DNA of 64,000 bases from Pelomonas cellulosilytica (GTDB lineage Bacteria; Pseudomonadota; Gammaproteobacteria; Burkholderiales; Burkholderiaceae_C), in contig NZ_JAJTWU010000006.1 in assembly GCF_021353265.1 (NCBI RefSeq), positions 124,001-188,000 of the forward strand. Direction: 5' to 3'. The translations under genes and the position numbers were made by a program. A model generated the notes under the pieces. That model made no database searches, was not told where the DNA came from, and was given only the letters and a program-made list of their open reading frames with translations. This document shows positions 37,579 to 48,229 of this stretch, one piece after another (position 1 is the stretch's first letter; each line of letters starts with the position of its first letter).

Positions 37579-37833
37579 ATGCCTCATTCACCCACACGGC
37601 TCGTCGAGATGGTCGTGACCGTCGCAGACTCGCACCGGGAGTCACTGTCTGGCCTGGTACAGCAACTCCAGGCCAGGGGCTTGACGGATGCGACAGCGCT
37701 GGAAGCAGCCGGACTGATCACTGGCCACGCGCCCATCGAAGTGCTCAAGGATCTGCAGGACGTACTGGGTGTCAGAGCGGTGGAGACGTCGGGCATGACT
37801 CAATTGCCACCGCCGGATTCCAAGATCCAGTGA
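37579..37833 (+). CDS. Small ferredoxin-like-fold protein with QLPPPDS tail, putative subtilase inhibitor/partner
   Basis: 84 residues. Predicted order: strand (LVEMVVTVA), helix (HRESLSGLVQQLQARG), strand (ATALEAAGLITGHA), helix (IEVLKDLQDVLG), strand (VRAVETSG), then the tail MTQLPPPDSKIQ. That resembles I9 propeptide-like inhibitors. I recall small proteins ending in QLPPPDS-x-x-Q, often misnamed 'ketohydroxyglutarate aldolase', beside S8 peptidases in other bacteria; this could not be checked here. No signal peptide, like its neighbour. I infer an inhibitor, chaperone or immunity partner of the upstream subtilase; it is not an aldolase. Confidence 0.65.
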   Translation: MPHSPTRLVEMVVTVADSHRESLSGLVQQLQARGLTDATALEAAGLITGHAPIEVLKDLQDVLGVRAVETSGMTQLPPPDSKIQ

Positions 37834-37920
37834 CCTCTCCGGCAGTTCGCCCAAAGGCCGCATGAGCGCGGCAAGTGAAGAGGACAACGCCACCACCACG
37901 CCTGCGCGCGGGCGGGTCGT

Positions 37921-39192
37921 TCAGCAACCCGTCGTCGACAGCGATCCTGCAGCCTGCTGCCGCGCGGAAGCCCGTGGCGAGGGTGGGTGGTAGCGATAGC
38001 CATAGCGCGCGAACAGCGAAGTCAGCCGGCTCGGCGGCCGCAACGGGCGCGTGAGGCGATAGCGCGCGAAGGCGGCTGCCCCCAGCGCCACGGCCTCATC
38101 CCCGAAGCGCGACACGGTCACCTCCGGCGGCACGCGGCCCGCGACGCGGGCCTGCTCGGCCAGCGCCGCCAGCGCTGGCGCCAGCAGCGGCGCCCCCAGT
38201 GACGCGGCAGGCCCGGCGACGACGATGCGCCCTGGATCGTGGCTCATCCACAGGTTGCCGAGCACCACGCCCAGATGACGGCCCGCCCGCTCGACGGCCC
38301 GTGCTGCGTCAGCCTCGCCCAACCGCTGCGTCACGGCCACCATCGAGGCGGCTTCGCCGGGCAGAATCATCGCGCGCAGCCCCACCATGGCTTCGACACA
38401 GCCCCGCCGCCCGCAGCGGCAGGCCGTGCCATCGAGGGACAGCGTCATGTGTGCCAGCCCCGGCAGCAGCCGGCATGGACCATCCGGCCCGTCCCCCACC
38501 AGAGCGGCCTCCACCCGTTCGCCAAGCCAAAGCGACAGCAGCGGCAAACGAGGCCGGGACACGCCGAACTCCAGCTCGCCCACGCCAGCCACCTGCGCGC
38601 CGCCCTGCACATGCAGCGCGCAGCGCTGTAGCGGCGTGCCGCGCAGGTGCTCGCCAAGCCGCCGCGCCACCGGCACGCCGGCCCAGGCGCACGGGTGCGT
38701 GGCACTGACGCAGCCGGTGAACTCATCGATGCGCCCGGCCAGCCCGGCACCGATAGCCACGACGCTGCGGCCGAGCGCCGCGACGCGGGCGTGAGCTCCG
38801 AGCAGCAACCGGGCCGCCCGCGCGAGCATCGCTTCAGCATCGTCCACGCAGGCGCACGGTTCATGGAGGCGCGCCAGCACGTCGCCCGTCAGCGAGGTGG
38901 CCAGCACCCGCACGCCGTCGTCCCCTACTTCGGCGCCCAGCAGTACCAGCCGGTCGCGTCGCAGATGCAGTAGGGCGGAACGGCGGCCCGCGTGCGCGGC
39001 TTCCACCCCGGCGTGCTCCTGCAGCCAGCCCTGGTCGAGCAGCTTGCGAACGAGCGCGATGACGGTGGGCCTGGGCAGCGAGAGCGCGTCCGCCAGCGCG
39101 CCGCGGGACTGTCCGGGTTCGGCGCAGATGAGGCGCAGGACAGCCTGCGCGCTGATGTCCCGGAGCCGGAATTCGTCGCTGTCGAGGTTCAT
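37921..39192 (-). CDS. ROK family (NagC/XylR-type) transcriptional repressor
   Basis: 423 residues from ATG 39192. N-terminal winged helix (AQAVLRLICAEPGQSRGALADALSLPRPTVIALVRKLLDQG) joined to a ROK sugar-kinase-like domain with the zinc motif CRCGRRGCVEA. The kinase active-site motifs are weak (VAIGAGLAGRID), so it is a sensor rather than an enzyme. Such proteins release operators on binding a sugar. It is divergent from the ExuT-like transporter at 39466, its probable target. Its last ~45 codons also occur, decayed, at 35912-36047. Confidence 0.88.
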   Translation of the reverse strand: MNLDSDEFRLRDISAQAVLRLICAEPGQSRGALADALSLPRPTVIALVRKLLDQGWLQEHAGVEAAHAGRRSALLHLRRDRLVLLGAEVGDDGVRVLATSLTGDVLARLHEPCACVDDAEAMLARAARLLLGAHARVAALGRSVVAIGAGLAGRIDEFTGCVSATHPCAWAGVPVARRLGEHLRGTPLQRCALHVQGGAQVAGVGELEFGVSRPRLPLLSLWLGERVEAALVGDGPDGPCRLLPGLAHMTLSLDGTACRCGRRGCVEAMVGLRAMILPGEAASMVAVTQRLGEADAARAVERAGRHLGVVLGNLWMSHDPGRIVVAGPAASLGAPLLAPALAALAEQARVAGRVPPEVTVSRFGDEAVALGAAAFARYRLTRPLRPPSRLTSLFARYGYRYHPPSPRASARQQAAGSLSTTGC

Positions 39193-39402
39193 GGGTCTTA
39201 AGGCCGGGGGCCTGAGCCGCGGCGATGCTAGGAAGGCGGCCCGACCGGAACCAATCACTTTTGCCCGGCCCTCGATGCCGACTTCGGTATCGCCCGATGG
39301 CGCCGTGGCCGAACGAGGCCCGCAATGCCCGTCGCCCACGAGCCACCCGACCTGAGGGCCACACCTCAGCGTCGCGCCGGCCGACCCCAAAGGCAGGCGA
39401 TG

Positions 39403-39418
39403 ATGCGCCGCGGCGCAT
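39403..39418. promoter_or_regulatory. Perfect 16-bp palindrome between ROK gene and MFS gene
   Basis: ATGCGCCGCGGCGCAT is perfectly self-complementary and lies 48 bp upstream of the transporter ATG in the 273-bp divergent region. It is a candidate operator for the ROK regulator, though GC-rich palindromes can occur by chance here. Confidence 0.35.
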
Positions 39419-39465
39419 GCCGCGGGTCGCAAGGCCCGGCCCCGGATCAACGAAAAAACTCGAGC

Positions 39466-40818
39466 ATGACTGAGACAACTATTGGCAGGTACAGGTGGAC
39501 CATCTGCGCGCTGCTGTTCTTTGCCACCACCGTCAACTACCTCGACCGCCAGGTGCTGAGCCTGCTGGCGCCGGCGCTGTCCAAGGAGTTCGGCTGGTCC
39601 AATTCCGATTACGCCAACATCACCGCCGTCTTCCAGTTCGTCTACGCGATCGCGATGCTCTTCGCGGGCCGCTTCATCGACGCCATCGGCACGCGACGGG
39701 CCTTCGTCATCGCCGTGGCCGTCTGGTCGCTGGGCGCCGTCATGCACGCGTTCTCGGTGCCTATCGGCGGCATGCTCGCGGCGCTGGGCGTCGCGCTGCC
39801 GGTGTCGGTCGCCGGCTTCATGGCGTCGCGCGCGGTGCTGGCCATCGGTGAGGCCGGCAACTTCCCTGCCGCCATCAAGGCGACCGCCGAGTACTTCCCG
39901 AAGAAGGAGCGGTCCTTTGCCACCGGCATCTTCAATTCCGGCGCCAACATCGGCGCCGTGCTCGCGCCGCTGACGGTGCCGTGGATCGCCGCCACCTGGG
40001 GCTGGCAGATGGCATTCATCGTCATCGGCGCCATCGGCTTCCTGTGGATCCTGCTGTGGCTCGTCTACTACGACACGCCCACCCGCCAGCGCCGCCTGAG
40101 CGCCGCCGAACTGGCCTACATCAACAGCGACAACGACACCGCTCCGACGCAGCCCGCGGCCGACGGCGGCCAGCGCCTGTCGTGGTTCCGCCTGTTGGGC
40201 TACCGCCAGACCTGGGCGTTCGCCTTCGGCAAGTTCATGACCGATGGCGTCTGGTGGTTCTATCTGTTCTGGCTGCCCAAGTACCTCTCCAGCCAGTACG
40301 GCATGAGCACTACCGCCATCTCGCTGCCTCTAACCGTGCTCTACAGCATGACGATGGTGGGCAGCATCGGCGGCGGCTGGTTCCCGGCGTACTTCCTGCG
40401 CCGCGGCATGGCGCCGTATGACGGCCGCATGCGCGCGATGCTCGTCATCGCGTTCTTCCCGCTGGCCGTACTGCTGGCGCAGCCGCTGGGAGGCGTCAGC
40501 TTCTGGCTGCCGGTGCTGCTGGTCGGCATCGGCGCATCGGCGCACCAGGCCTGGTCGGCCAACCTGTTCACGACCGTGTCCGACATGTTCCCCAAGCGCT
40601 GCGTCGGCTCCGTCATCGGCATCGGCGGCATGGCGGGTGGCCTGGGCGGCGTCCTGGTGTCCAAGCTGGGCGGCTGGATTTTCGACGCCTATGGCGCGCG
40701 TGGCGACCTCAGCACCGGCTACATGATCATGTTCTCGATCTGCGCGCTGGCCTACCTGGGTGCCTGGATCGTCATGAAGGCGCTGGTGCCGCGGCACGAG
40801 GAAATCCGCGCGGACTGA
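39466..40818 (+). CDS. MFS transporter, hexuronate (ExuT)-like
   Basis: 450 residues from ATG 39466, twelve predicted membrane helices. It belongs to the anion:cation symporter branch: NYLDRQVLSLLAPALSKEFGWSNSDYANITAVFQFVYAIAMLFAGRFID, IGEAGNFPAAIKATAEYFPKKERSFATGIFNSGANIGAVLAPL and WWFYLFWLPKYLSSQYGM are near to ExuT/GudP-type transporters. The probable substrate is a hexuronate or aldonate. It is divergent from a ROK repressor. A polygalacturonase, porin and FCD regulator 20 kb away would supply galacturonate, but the functional link is inference. Confidence 0.85.
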   Translation: MTETTIGRYRWTICALLFFATTVNYLDRQVLSLLAPALSKEFGWSNSDYANITAVFQFVYAIAMLFAGRFIDAIGTRRAFVIAVAVWSLGAVMHAFSVPIGGMLAALGVALPVSVAGFMASRAVLAIGEAGNFPAAIKATAEYFPKKERSFATGIFNSGANIGAVLAPLTVPWIAATWGWQMAFIVIGAIGFLWILLWLVYYDTPTRQRRLSAAELAYINSDNDTAPTQPAADGGQRLSWFRLLGYRQTWAFAFGKFMTDGVWWFYLFWLPKYLSSQYGMSTTAISLPLTVLYSMTMVGSIGGGWFPAYFLRRGMAPYDGRMRAMLVIAFFPLAVLLAQPLGGVSFWLPVLLVGIGASAHQAWSANLFTTVSDMFPKRCVGSVIGIGGMAGGLGGVLVSKLGGWIFDAYGARGDLSTGYMIMFSICALAYLGAWIVMKALVPRHEEIRAD

Positions 40819-40929
40819 ACTGGTCAAGCGGCACGGCGCAGAGGGCGGTCCCTTCCTCGCCGCGCCCCAGGCGAGTCAGCGTCCGTTCGGCGTGATGAGA
40901 GTCGTCCTGGTCCGCTGAGCAGCGCAGGC

Positions 40930-41196
40930 TCAGTCCGTGCGCTCCGCCGGCAGCGAGCGCAGGTTGCCGATCAACAGCAGCAGCGTAGCGCCGACAGCTA
41001 CACCGGCGATGCCGGCCCAGTGCATCTGTTCGCCCAGCCAGTCCTCCGAAGACAGGGCCAGGCCGCCGCCCAGCATCGCGCCGACGCCCGCGAAAATGGC
41101 GTCAAGCAGCAGCCGCTGCCTGCCCATGGTGTCGCGGCCCAGGCTACCGAGCCAGGCCACCAGCATGCCGGTGAACAGCCAGAAGATGACGTTCAT
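40930..41196 (-). CDS. Small GlsB/YeaQ/YmgE-like (transglycosylase-associated) membrane protein
   Basis: 88 residues with three hydrophobic helices: FWLFTGMLVAWLGSLG, LLLDAIFAGVGAMLGGGLAL and HWAGIAGVAVGATLLLLIGNL. The Gly-rich pattern AIFAGVGAMLGGGLA matches the GlsB/YeaQ stress-response membrane family. The ATG overlaps the stop of the upstream gene (ATGA), so the pair is translationally coupled. Role unknown beyond stress association in the family. Confidence 0.75.
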   Translation of the reverse strand: MNVIFWLFTGMLVAWLGSLGRDTMGRQRLLLDAIFAGVGAMLGGGLALSSEDWLGEQMHWAGIAGVAVGATLLLLIGNLRSLPAERTD

Positions 41197-41522
41197 GGAA
41201 CATATCCGGCCGGGTCAACGGGTGTTGGAGGCCGCAGCCGCCTGGCGGTCGGCCGCGTTGTCGTTGCCCCGGTGACCGCCGTTGCCTGGTGCTGCTCGAC
41301 GCGGCGCACCTGCGCCAGGACCGGCTGGAGCGAATTGTTCATGCGGGCGCACGCATGGCCGGAATTGAGCGCCTCCAGCTCCAGCCCATTGAGCAGGATG
41401 ATGTGGACACGGCTGCAGGCGTCGTCATTGAGCTTGCTGATCGGCTTCTGGACCATGTCGCGCCAGGTGAAGCGCTGTCGGTCAAGCGTGACGCCGCGGT
41501 TGTCCATGAGGTTGAGTCCCAT
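41193..41522 (-). CDS. Short protein resembling the N-terminus of a ferritin-like family
   Basis: 109 residues from ATG 41522, preceded by AAGGAG. The first ~75 residues (WRDMVQKPISKLNDDACSRV, HIILLNGLELEALNSGHACA, PVLAQVRRVEQHQAT) resemble the start of an uncharacterised ferritin-like helical protein found in Burkholderiales and Methylobacterium, as I recall it. The full protein is over 200 residues; here the rest is replaced by a Thr/Arg/Pro-rich end (TTTRPTARRLRPPTPVD). It is either a truncated derivative or a short paralogue. The 4-bp ATGA overlap with the membrane-protein gene argues that it is still translated. Confidence 0.55.
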   Translation of the reverse strand: MGLNLMDNRGVTLDRQRFTWRDMVQKPISKLNDDACSRVHIILLNGLELEALNSGHACARMNNSLQPVLAQVRRVEQHQATAVTGATTTRPTARRLRPPTPVDPAGYVP

Positions 41523-41761
41523 TGCTGTTGCTCCTTGCTGGCTGGTTTGGGCGCGGCGCGGGCCGCCGTCGCTGTGCCCGGTGCGGCAACCGCCATACCC
41601 TGGCAGGTCGGCAACCCGATGCAGCAATTGCTGAATAGAACGGCAGCTATTGCGTGTTCGATCCGTCAGAAGGCCGGCGACCGCATAGTTCACGAAAGCG
41701 GTCCGATGCTCCATCAACTTCACCGCGTGCCGCCCGAAGATGCTCCGAAAGGAGTACCCCC

Positions 41762-42454
41762 GTGCCGCGTTTCCTGCTGTCCGCCGCCTTCGCCCTGCTC
41801 TGCGCTACGCTGCAGGCCGCCCGTGCGGCGGACCTCTCGCCGCTCGAAACCCGCTGGCTGCAGGGCATCTCCCCGGTCGTGCTGCATGCCCGGCAGGCGC
41901 TGGCGCTACCGCTGGACGTGGTCGTGCAGCCGCAGGACGCGCCCGGCGCAGCGCCGCTGGCGCTGGCCTTCGTCGACGGCCGCTGCAAGTTGGTGCTGTC
42001 CATGCGCGGGAACCCGGAGGGCGAACGCCAGATCGACGCGCTGGAACCGGCCCTGCGCAGCGCGGCGCTGGAACTGATGGCCGCGCACGAGCTGGGCCAC
42101 TGCCGCCGCTACCTGGATGGTGCCTGGACCCGCATGCCGGCCGGCTTCGTCGCCGCCCGCGCGCCCGAGACGCTGCCCCCCGACCTGCAGCGGGCGTGGC
42201 TGGACATGCGCTCCACGCGGCGCGAGGAAGGCTATGGCGACCTCGTCGGGCTCGCCTGGACACGCCAGCAGCACCCCGAGCTGTATGCCCGCCTGCATGG
42301 CTGGCTCGTCAGGGAGCGCTCGACCGACCTGCTGCCCGGCAGCCACCACGATACGCTGGCGTGGCTGGCGCTGGCGCGCGAACCCGAGTCATTTGACGGC
42401 CAGCCCCTCTTCGATGCCGCCGAGGGCGTCTGGCAGCGCGGCCTGGCCGACTGA
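41762..42454 (+). CDS. Exported putative zinc metalloprotease (HExxH)
   Basis: 230 residues from GTG 41762, with GAAAGGAG upstream; this start gives a signal peptide (MPRFLLSAAFALLCATLQAARA). The mature protein has HELGH at residues 109-113 (LMAAHELGHCRRYLDG), a zinc-protease motif, and downstream EEGYGDLVGLAWTRQQHPELYARLHGW, where Glu/Asp could supply the third ligand as in gluzincin-like families. Then GSHHDTLAWLA. Family not recognised. Likely periplasmic. It is convergent with the thiDE gene. Confidence 0.7.
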   Translation: MPRFLLSAAFALLCATLQAARAADLSPLETRWLQGISPVVLHARQALALPLDVVVQPQDAPGAAPLALAFVDGRCKLVLSMRGNPEGERQIDALEPALRSAALELMAAHELGHCRRYLDGAWTRMPAGFVAARAPETLPPDLQRAWLDMRSTRREEGYGDLVGLAWTRQQHPELYARLHGWLVRERSTDLLPGSHHDTLAWLALAREPESFDGQPLFDAAEGVWQRGLAD

Positions 42455-43984
42455 TCAGTCCAGGCTCGGATGCGGCCAGTCGGGCGCCGCGCTGGCCGGC
42501 ATCTGCCTGCCGCTGTCCCAGGCGGCCAGCCAGTCGGCCACTGGCCACGCGCTGCCGTCGGACAACCCGCGCACGACGCAGCCCGCGCTGGCTCCAGCTG
42601 CCGCCACCAGGCTCAGCTGAGCCGGCGCCAGCACGCCGCCAATACCCACCACCGGCGCCGGTGCCATCGCGGCCCACCAGGCCAGGTTGGCGAGCCCTTG
42701 CGGGCGCCACGGCATGGCCTTGGTCAACGTGGGCCACACCGGACCGCAGGCCACGTAGTCCGGCGCCCACGCCACCGCACGCGCCAGCTCCCAGAGGCTG
42801 TGCGAGCTGATGCCCAGCCGCAGGCCGCCGCCCCGGGCAGCAGCCAGCTCGCGGCGCTCGGCGGGCGACAAGGCCAGCAGGTCCTCCTGCCCGAGGTGGA
42901 CGGCGTCGACACCGGCGGCAAGCGCCTCGCGCCAGTGGTCGTTGACGATCAACAGGCCGCCCGCCCCGCGCGCGGCGGCAATCTCGGCGTGCAGACGGGT
43001 CGGCCAGTCGGCCTCCTGATCGCCACGCTTGATGCGCAGCTGCACGGTGCGCAGGCCGGCACCGAAGAGCCGGGCCGCGTGCTCACCACGGTCCGTGATG
43101 CCGTACACGCCCTCGACCGCGGCGCCACCCGCAGGAGCCGGCCAGCGCGCCGGCGGCTCGGCGTCGTCGAACAGCGCGGGCAGCAGCGTGGCGTCGGTGA
43201 TGAAGTCCGGCACCGGCCTCACCGGGCCTGGCCCGGTGCCGGGCGTCTTCGCGTCGATATGCAGGCCCGAGGTTGTCAGCATCTTGGCGATGACAGCGGC
43301 ATCCGCCGCGACGAAGCCGCGTGCCAGCGCGGCGGCGAGCGCGGTGGCAAAACAGCAGCCCGTGCCGTGGTTGTGCCGGGCGTCGCGCCGCGGCAGCGCC
43401 AGCCAGCCGCTGGCGTGCTCGCTGGCCAGCCAGTCCAGCGCGAGCGCCCTGCCCTCATCGCCGCCGGTGATGCACACCGACGCCACGCCCAGCGCTTGCA
43501 ACGCGAGCGCCTGCGCGGGCGCCGGCCCGTCACCGACCAGGCGGCCCGCCTCGCGGCGGTTGGGCGTCGCCACGGTAGCGCGCGGCAGCAGCTCCTCGCG
43601 ATAGGCACGCAGCAGTGCCTCGTCGGCGAAGCTCGCGCCGCTGGAGGCGCGCAGCACCGGGTCGACGACGAGTGCCACCGGCGCCCGCTCGCGCAGCCGG
43701 TCGATCCAGCGCGCGACGACGCGCAGCTGGGCCACGCCGCCGAGCAGGCCCGTCTTCACTGCGACCGGTGGCAAGTCCTCGGCCAACGTGGCCAGCTGGG
43801 CGGCGAGCTGCTCGGGCGGCACCGGGAACACCGCGTCCACCGCCACGCTATTCTGCGCCGTCAGCGCCGCCGCGACCGGGCACAGGTGCACGCCGGTGGC
43901 GTCGGCCGCGCGCTGGTCGGCCGACAGGCCCGCACCGCCACCGCTGTCCAGCCCGGCGACGCTCCAGACGATGGGCGGCTTCAT
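42455..43984 (-). CDS. thiDE: Bifunctional HMP-P kinase / thiamin-phosphate synthase (ThiD-ThiE fusion)
   Basis: 509 residues from ATG 43984. Residues 1-~260 are ThiD ([56 protein letters not shown]): phosphorylates HMP and HMP-P. Residues ~300-500 are ThiE ([73 protein letters not shown]): joins HMP-PP and thiazole phosphate. ThiD usually opens SIAGSDSGGGAGIQAD; here [18 protein letters not shown] has lost the first Ser-Asp pairing and is slightly unusual. The ATG overlaps the thiG stop by 4 bp. Last gene of the thiamin operon. Confidence 0.9.
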   Translation of the reverse strand: MKPPIVWSVAGLDSGGGAGLSADQRAADATGVHLCPVAAALTAQNSVAVDAVFPVPPEQLAAQLATLAEDLPPVAVKTGLLGGVAQLRVVARWIDRLRERAPVALVVDPVLRASSGASFADEALLRAYREELLPRATVATPNRREAGRLVGDGPAPAQALALQALGVASVCITGGDEGRALALDWLASEHASGWLALPRRDARHNHGTGCCFATALAAALARGFVAADAAVIAKMLTTSGLHIDAKTPGTGPGPVRPVPDFITDATLLPALFDDAEPPARWPAPAGGAAVEGVYGITDRGEHAARLFGAGLRTVQLRIKRGDQEADWPTRLHAEIAAARGAGGLLIVNDHWREALAAGVDAVHLGQEDLLALSPAERRELAAARGGGLRLGISSHSLWELARAVAWAPDYVACGPVWPTLTKAMPWRPQGLANLAWWAAMAPAPVVGIGGVLAPAQLSLVAAAGASAGCVVRGLSDGSAWPVADWLAAWDSGRQMPASAAPDWPHPSLD

Positions 43985-44769
43985 GCGATGAGGAAGGGCC
44001 GGCCGTCCACCGGCGTGCTGGCAACGGCCATGTCCTGCCGGGCCATGATGCCGGCCTCGTAGCCCAGCCGCCCAGCTTCGATGGCGCCGCGGAAGGCCGC
44101 CGCCATGCAGACCGGGTCGCCAGCCTGCGCCACTGCCGAGTTCAGCAGCACGGCGTCGAAGCCCAGCTCCATCGCCTGCGCGGCATGCGACGGCGCGCCG
44201 ATGCCGGCATCGACGATCAGCGGCACGCCCGGCAGCCGCTCGCGCAGCGTGCGCAGCGCAAACGGGTTCAGTAGCCCCTGTCCAGAGCCGATCGGCGCGC
44301 CCCAGGGCATCAGCACTTCGCAGCCGACGTCCAGCAGGCGGCGGCACGTGACGAGGTCGTCCGTACAGTACGGAAAGACCTGGAAGCCGTCCTTCACGAG
44401 CTGCTCGGCCGCAGCGACGAGCTCCCACGGATCGGGCTGCAGCGTGTATTCGTCGCCGACCACCTCGAGCTTGATCCACGGTGTCTCGAACAGCTCGCGG
44501 GCCATCTGCGCGAGGATGATGGCCTCCGTGGCCGTGCGGCAGCCGGCGGTGTTGGGCAGCAGGTGGCCGCCAGACTGCCGCAGCTCGGCCCGCAGCGCGG
44601 CGACGAAGCCGTTGTCCCCCGCTGCCGCCAGCGTGCGCCGCAGCCCCAAGGTGACGACTTGCGCACCGCTGGTCCGCACGGCACGCCGCAGCACGTCTGG
44701 TGAGGGATAGCCGGCAGAGCCGAGCAGGAATCGGCTGCTCAGAAGCCGGCCGTAGAGGGTCCAGGTCAT
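43981..44769 (-). CDS. thiG: Thiazole synthase ThiG
   Basis: Builds the thiazole phosphate from deoxyxylulose 5-phosphate, dehydroglycine (from ThiO) and the ThiS thiocarboxylate. 262 residues from ATG 44769 ([27 protein letters not shown]). TIM-barrel marks: [37 protein letters not shown] with the Schiff-base Lys region, [45 protein letters not shown]. An upstream frame extension to 45012 overlaps thiS and is rejected. Confidence 0.95.
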   Translation of the reverse strand: MTWTLYGRLLSSRFLLGSAGYPSPDVLRRAVRTSGAQVVTLGLRRTLAAAGDNGFVAALRAELRQSGGHLLPNTAGCRTATEAIILAQMARELFETPWIKLEVVGDEYTLQPDPWELVAAAEQLVKDGFQVFPYCTDDLVTCRRLLDVGCEVLMPWGAPIGSGQGLLNPFALRTLRERLPGVPLIVDAGIGAPSHAAQAMELGFDAVLLNSAVAQAGDPVCMAAAFRGAIEAGRLGYEAGIMARQDMAVASTPVDGRPFLIA

Positions 44770-44843
44770 GCGGCGTTCTCCGCGTGGGCGAGGGTCTGGG
44801 GATGACGGCAGCAGCAGCCGGCTTGCAGGTCGCGTGATGGCAT

Positions 44844-45047
44844 TCAGCCTCCCGTGATGGGTTGAATCAGCGTCAGTGCGTCGCCCGGCTGGATCAGCGT
44901 GGACGCGCGCCGTGAGCGGGGCAGGAAGACGCCGTTCAGCGCGGTGGCCACGGCGTCGGCCTCCCGGCCCTGCTCGGCCAGCAGCGCCGCCACCGTCAGG
45001 CCCGCGCGCCATGGCTGCGGCTGCTGGTTGACGGTGAATTCATGCAT
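44844..45047 (-). CDS. thiS: Sulfur carrier protein ThiS
   Basis: 67 residues from ATG 45047, overlapping the thiO stop by 8 bp. Ubiquitin-like fold ending in the required Gly-Gly (LIQPITGG), which is adenylated and thiocarboxylated. Other marks are [29 protein letters not shown] and [15 protein letters not shown]. Lies between thiO and thiG. Confidence 0.9.
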   Translation of the reverse strand: MHEFTVNQQPQPWRAGLTVAALLAEQGREADAVATALNGVFLPRSRRASTLIQPGDALTLIQPITGG

Positions 45048-46040
45048 GACGCAGCGCATCCTCCGCGAGTGCTGGTGCGAGCAGCCAGCCATGGCGGAAC
45101 AGCCCGTTGATGCGAAGCAGGCCCGCCGCGGCGTCGATGCGCGGGCGGTGGTCCGCGAAGGCCGGGCGCAGGTGCGTGTCCAACTGCACGATGCGCGCCT
45201 CGGCCAGCGCCGGCAGGACGCTGTGCGCCGCGGCCAGCAACTCGACCGCACTGCGCAGGCTCACCGGCGAGCGGTCCTCGCTCTCCACCTCGGACGCACC
45301 GACGACGACGAGGTCCCCGGGCCGCGGCACGAGGTAGACGCGGTGGCGCGGGTGCATCAGCCTGACAGGCCGATGCAGCGGCACGCCCGGCGCATGCAGC
45401 CACAGGATCTCGCCGCGCACACCGCGCAGTCCGACGACATCGGGCCGGGCGCCGAGGCCGCGGGTGTCGATGGCGAGGTCGACGTCCACGTGCGAGCCGT
45501 CGTCGAGCGCGATGCGATGCGGCTGCACGGTCTCGGCGTGCCGGCCCCAGCGCCAGTCCACGCCGGGCGCCTGCTCGGCCAGCGCAACCAGCATTTCACG
45601 CGGCAGCACCTGGCCTTCGCCCGGCAGCAGCCAGGCCTTAAGGCCCGGTGCCAGCGACGGCTCCAGCCGCGCCAGCGCGGCCCGGTCCAGCGGCTCGGGG
45701 CCGTCGCTGAGGCGCGCCAGCACGCGCTGCGCCGCGCCGAGGTCGCTGCCATGGGCCAGCAACAGGCTGCCGTCGACCCTCACGAGCTCGGGCCGGCCCA
45801 GCGCCTGAGCGATTCGCGGCCACAGCTGCAGCGAACGCCAGCCCAGGGCCGCCACCTCGGGCCCGGCATGTTCGCGTTCGGCCACCGGGCTGAGCATGCC
45901 TGCCGCGACCAGGGCGGCTGGCCCCGGCGCGTCCGGCCCCGTGGCCGGGTCGATGACGGTCACGCGGTGACCTGACCTGGCCAGTTGCCACGCCAGCAGC
46001 CGGCCGATGACGCCGGCGCCGGCAATCGCGACGTTGCGCA

Positions 46041-46041
<1 letters not shown>
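45040..46041 (-). CDS. thiO: Glycine oxidase ThiO (FAD)
   Basis: Oxidises glycine to the imine used by ThiG. 333 residues from ATG 46041, within TGATG overlap of the thiC stop; a GTG one codon earlier is also possible. FAD-binding DAO fold: VAIAGAGVIGRLLAWQLARSGHRVTVIDP, with AALVAAGMLSPVAEREH and C-terminal LLRINGLFRHGWLLAPALAEDAL. Placement between thiC and thiS supports ThiO over another amino-acid oxidase. Confidence 0.92.
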
Positions 46042-48124
<2,083 letters not shown>

Positions 48125-48131
48125 GGGCGCG

Positions 48132-48161
48132 ATTGTGCTTGCCATTGCCGCTGCTTGGCAA
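48132..48161 (-). promoter_or_regulatory. Promoter of the thiamin operon
   Basis: On the minus strand TTGCCA (48161-48156) and CACAAT (48137-48132) are separated by 18 bp. Initiation is then predicted near 48125, exactly at the 5' edge of the TPP riboswitch. Confidence 0.65.
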
Positions 48162-48229
48162 GCCCGGCCGGCCATCGCCTACAGTGCGCGCCGCGAGGGG
48201 CGGTTCCCCCCGCGGGATCACGGAAGCGC

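Noticed and set aside
37579-37833. Naming the small protein a ketohydroxyglutarate aldolase
   Set aside because: 84 residues are far too short for an aldolase barrel and no Schiff-base lysine context is seen; the name seems to be a propagated database error.
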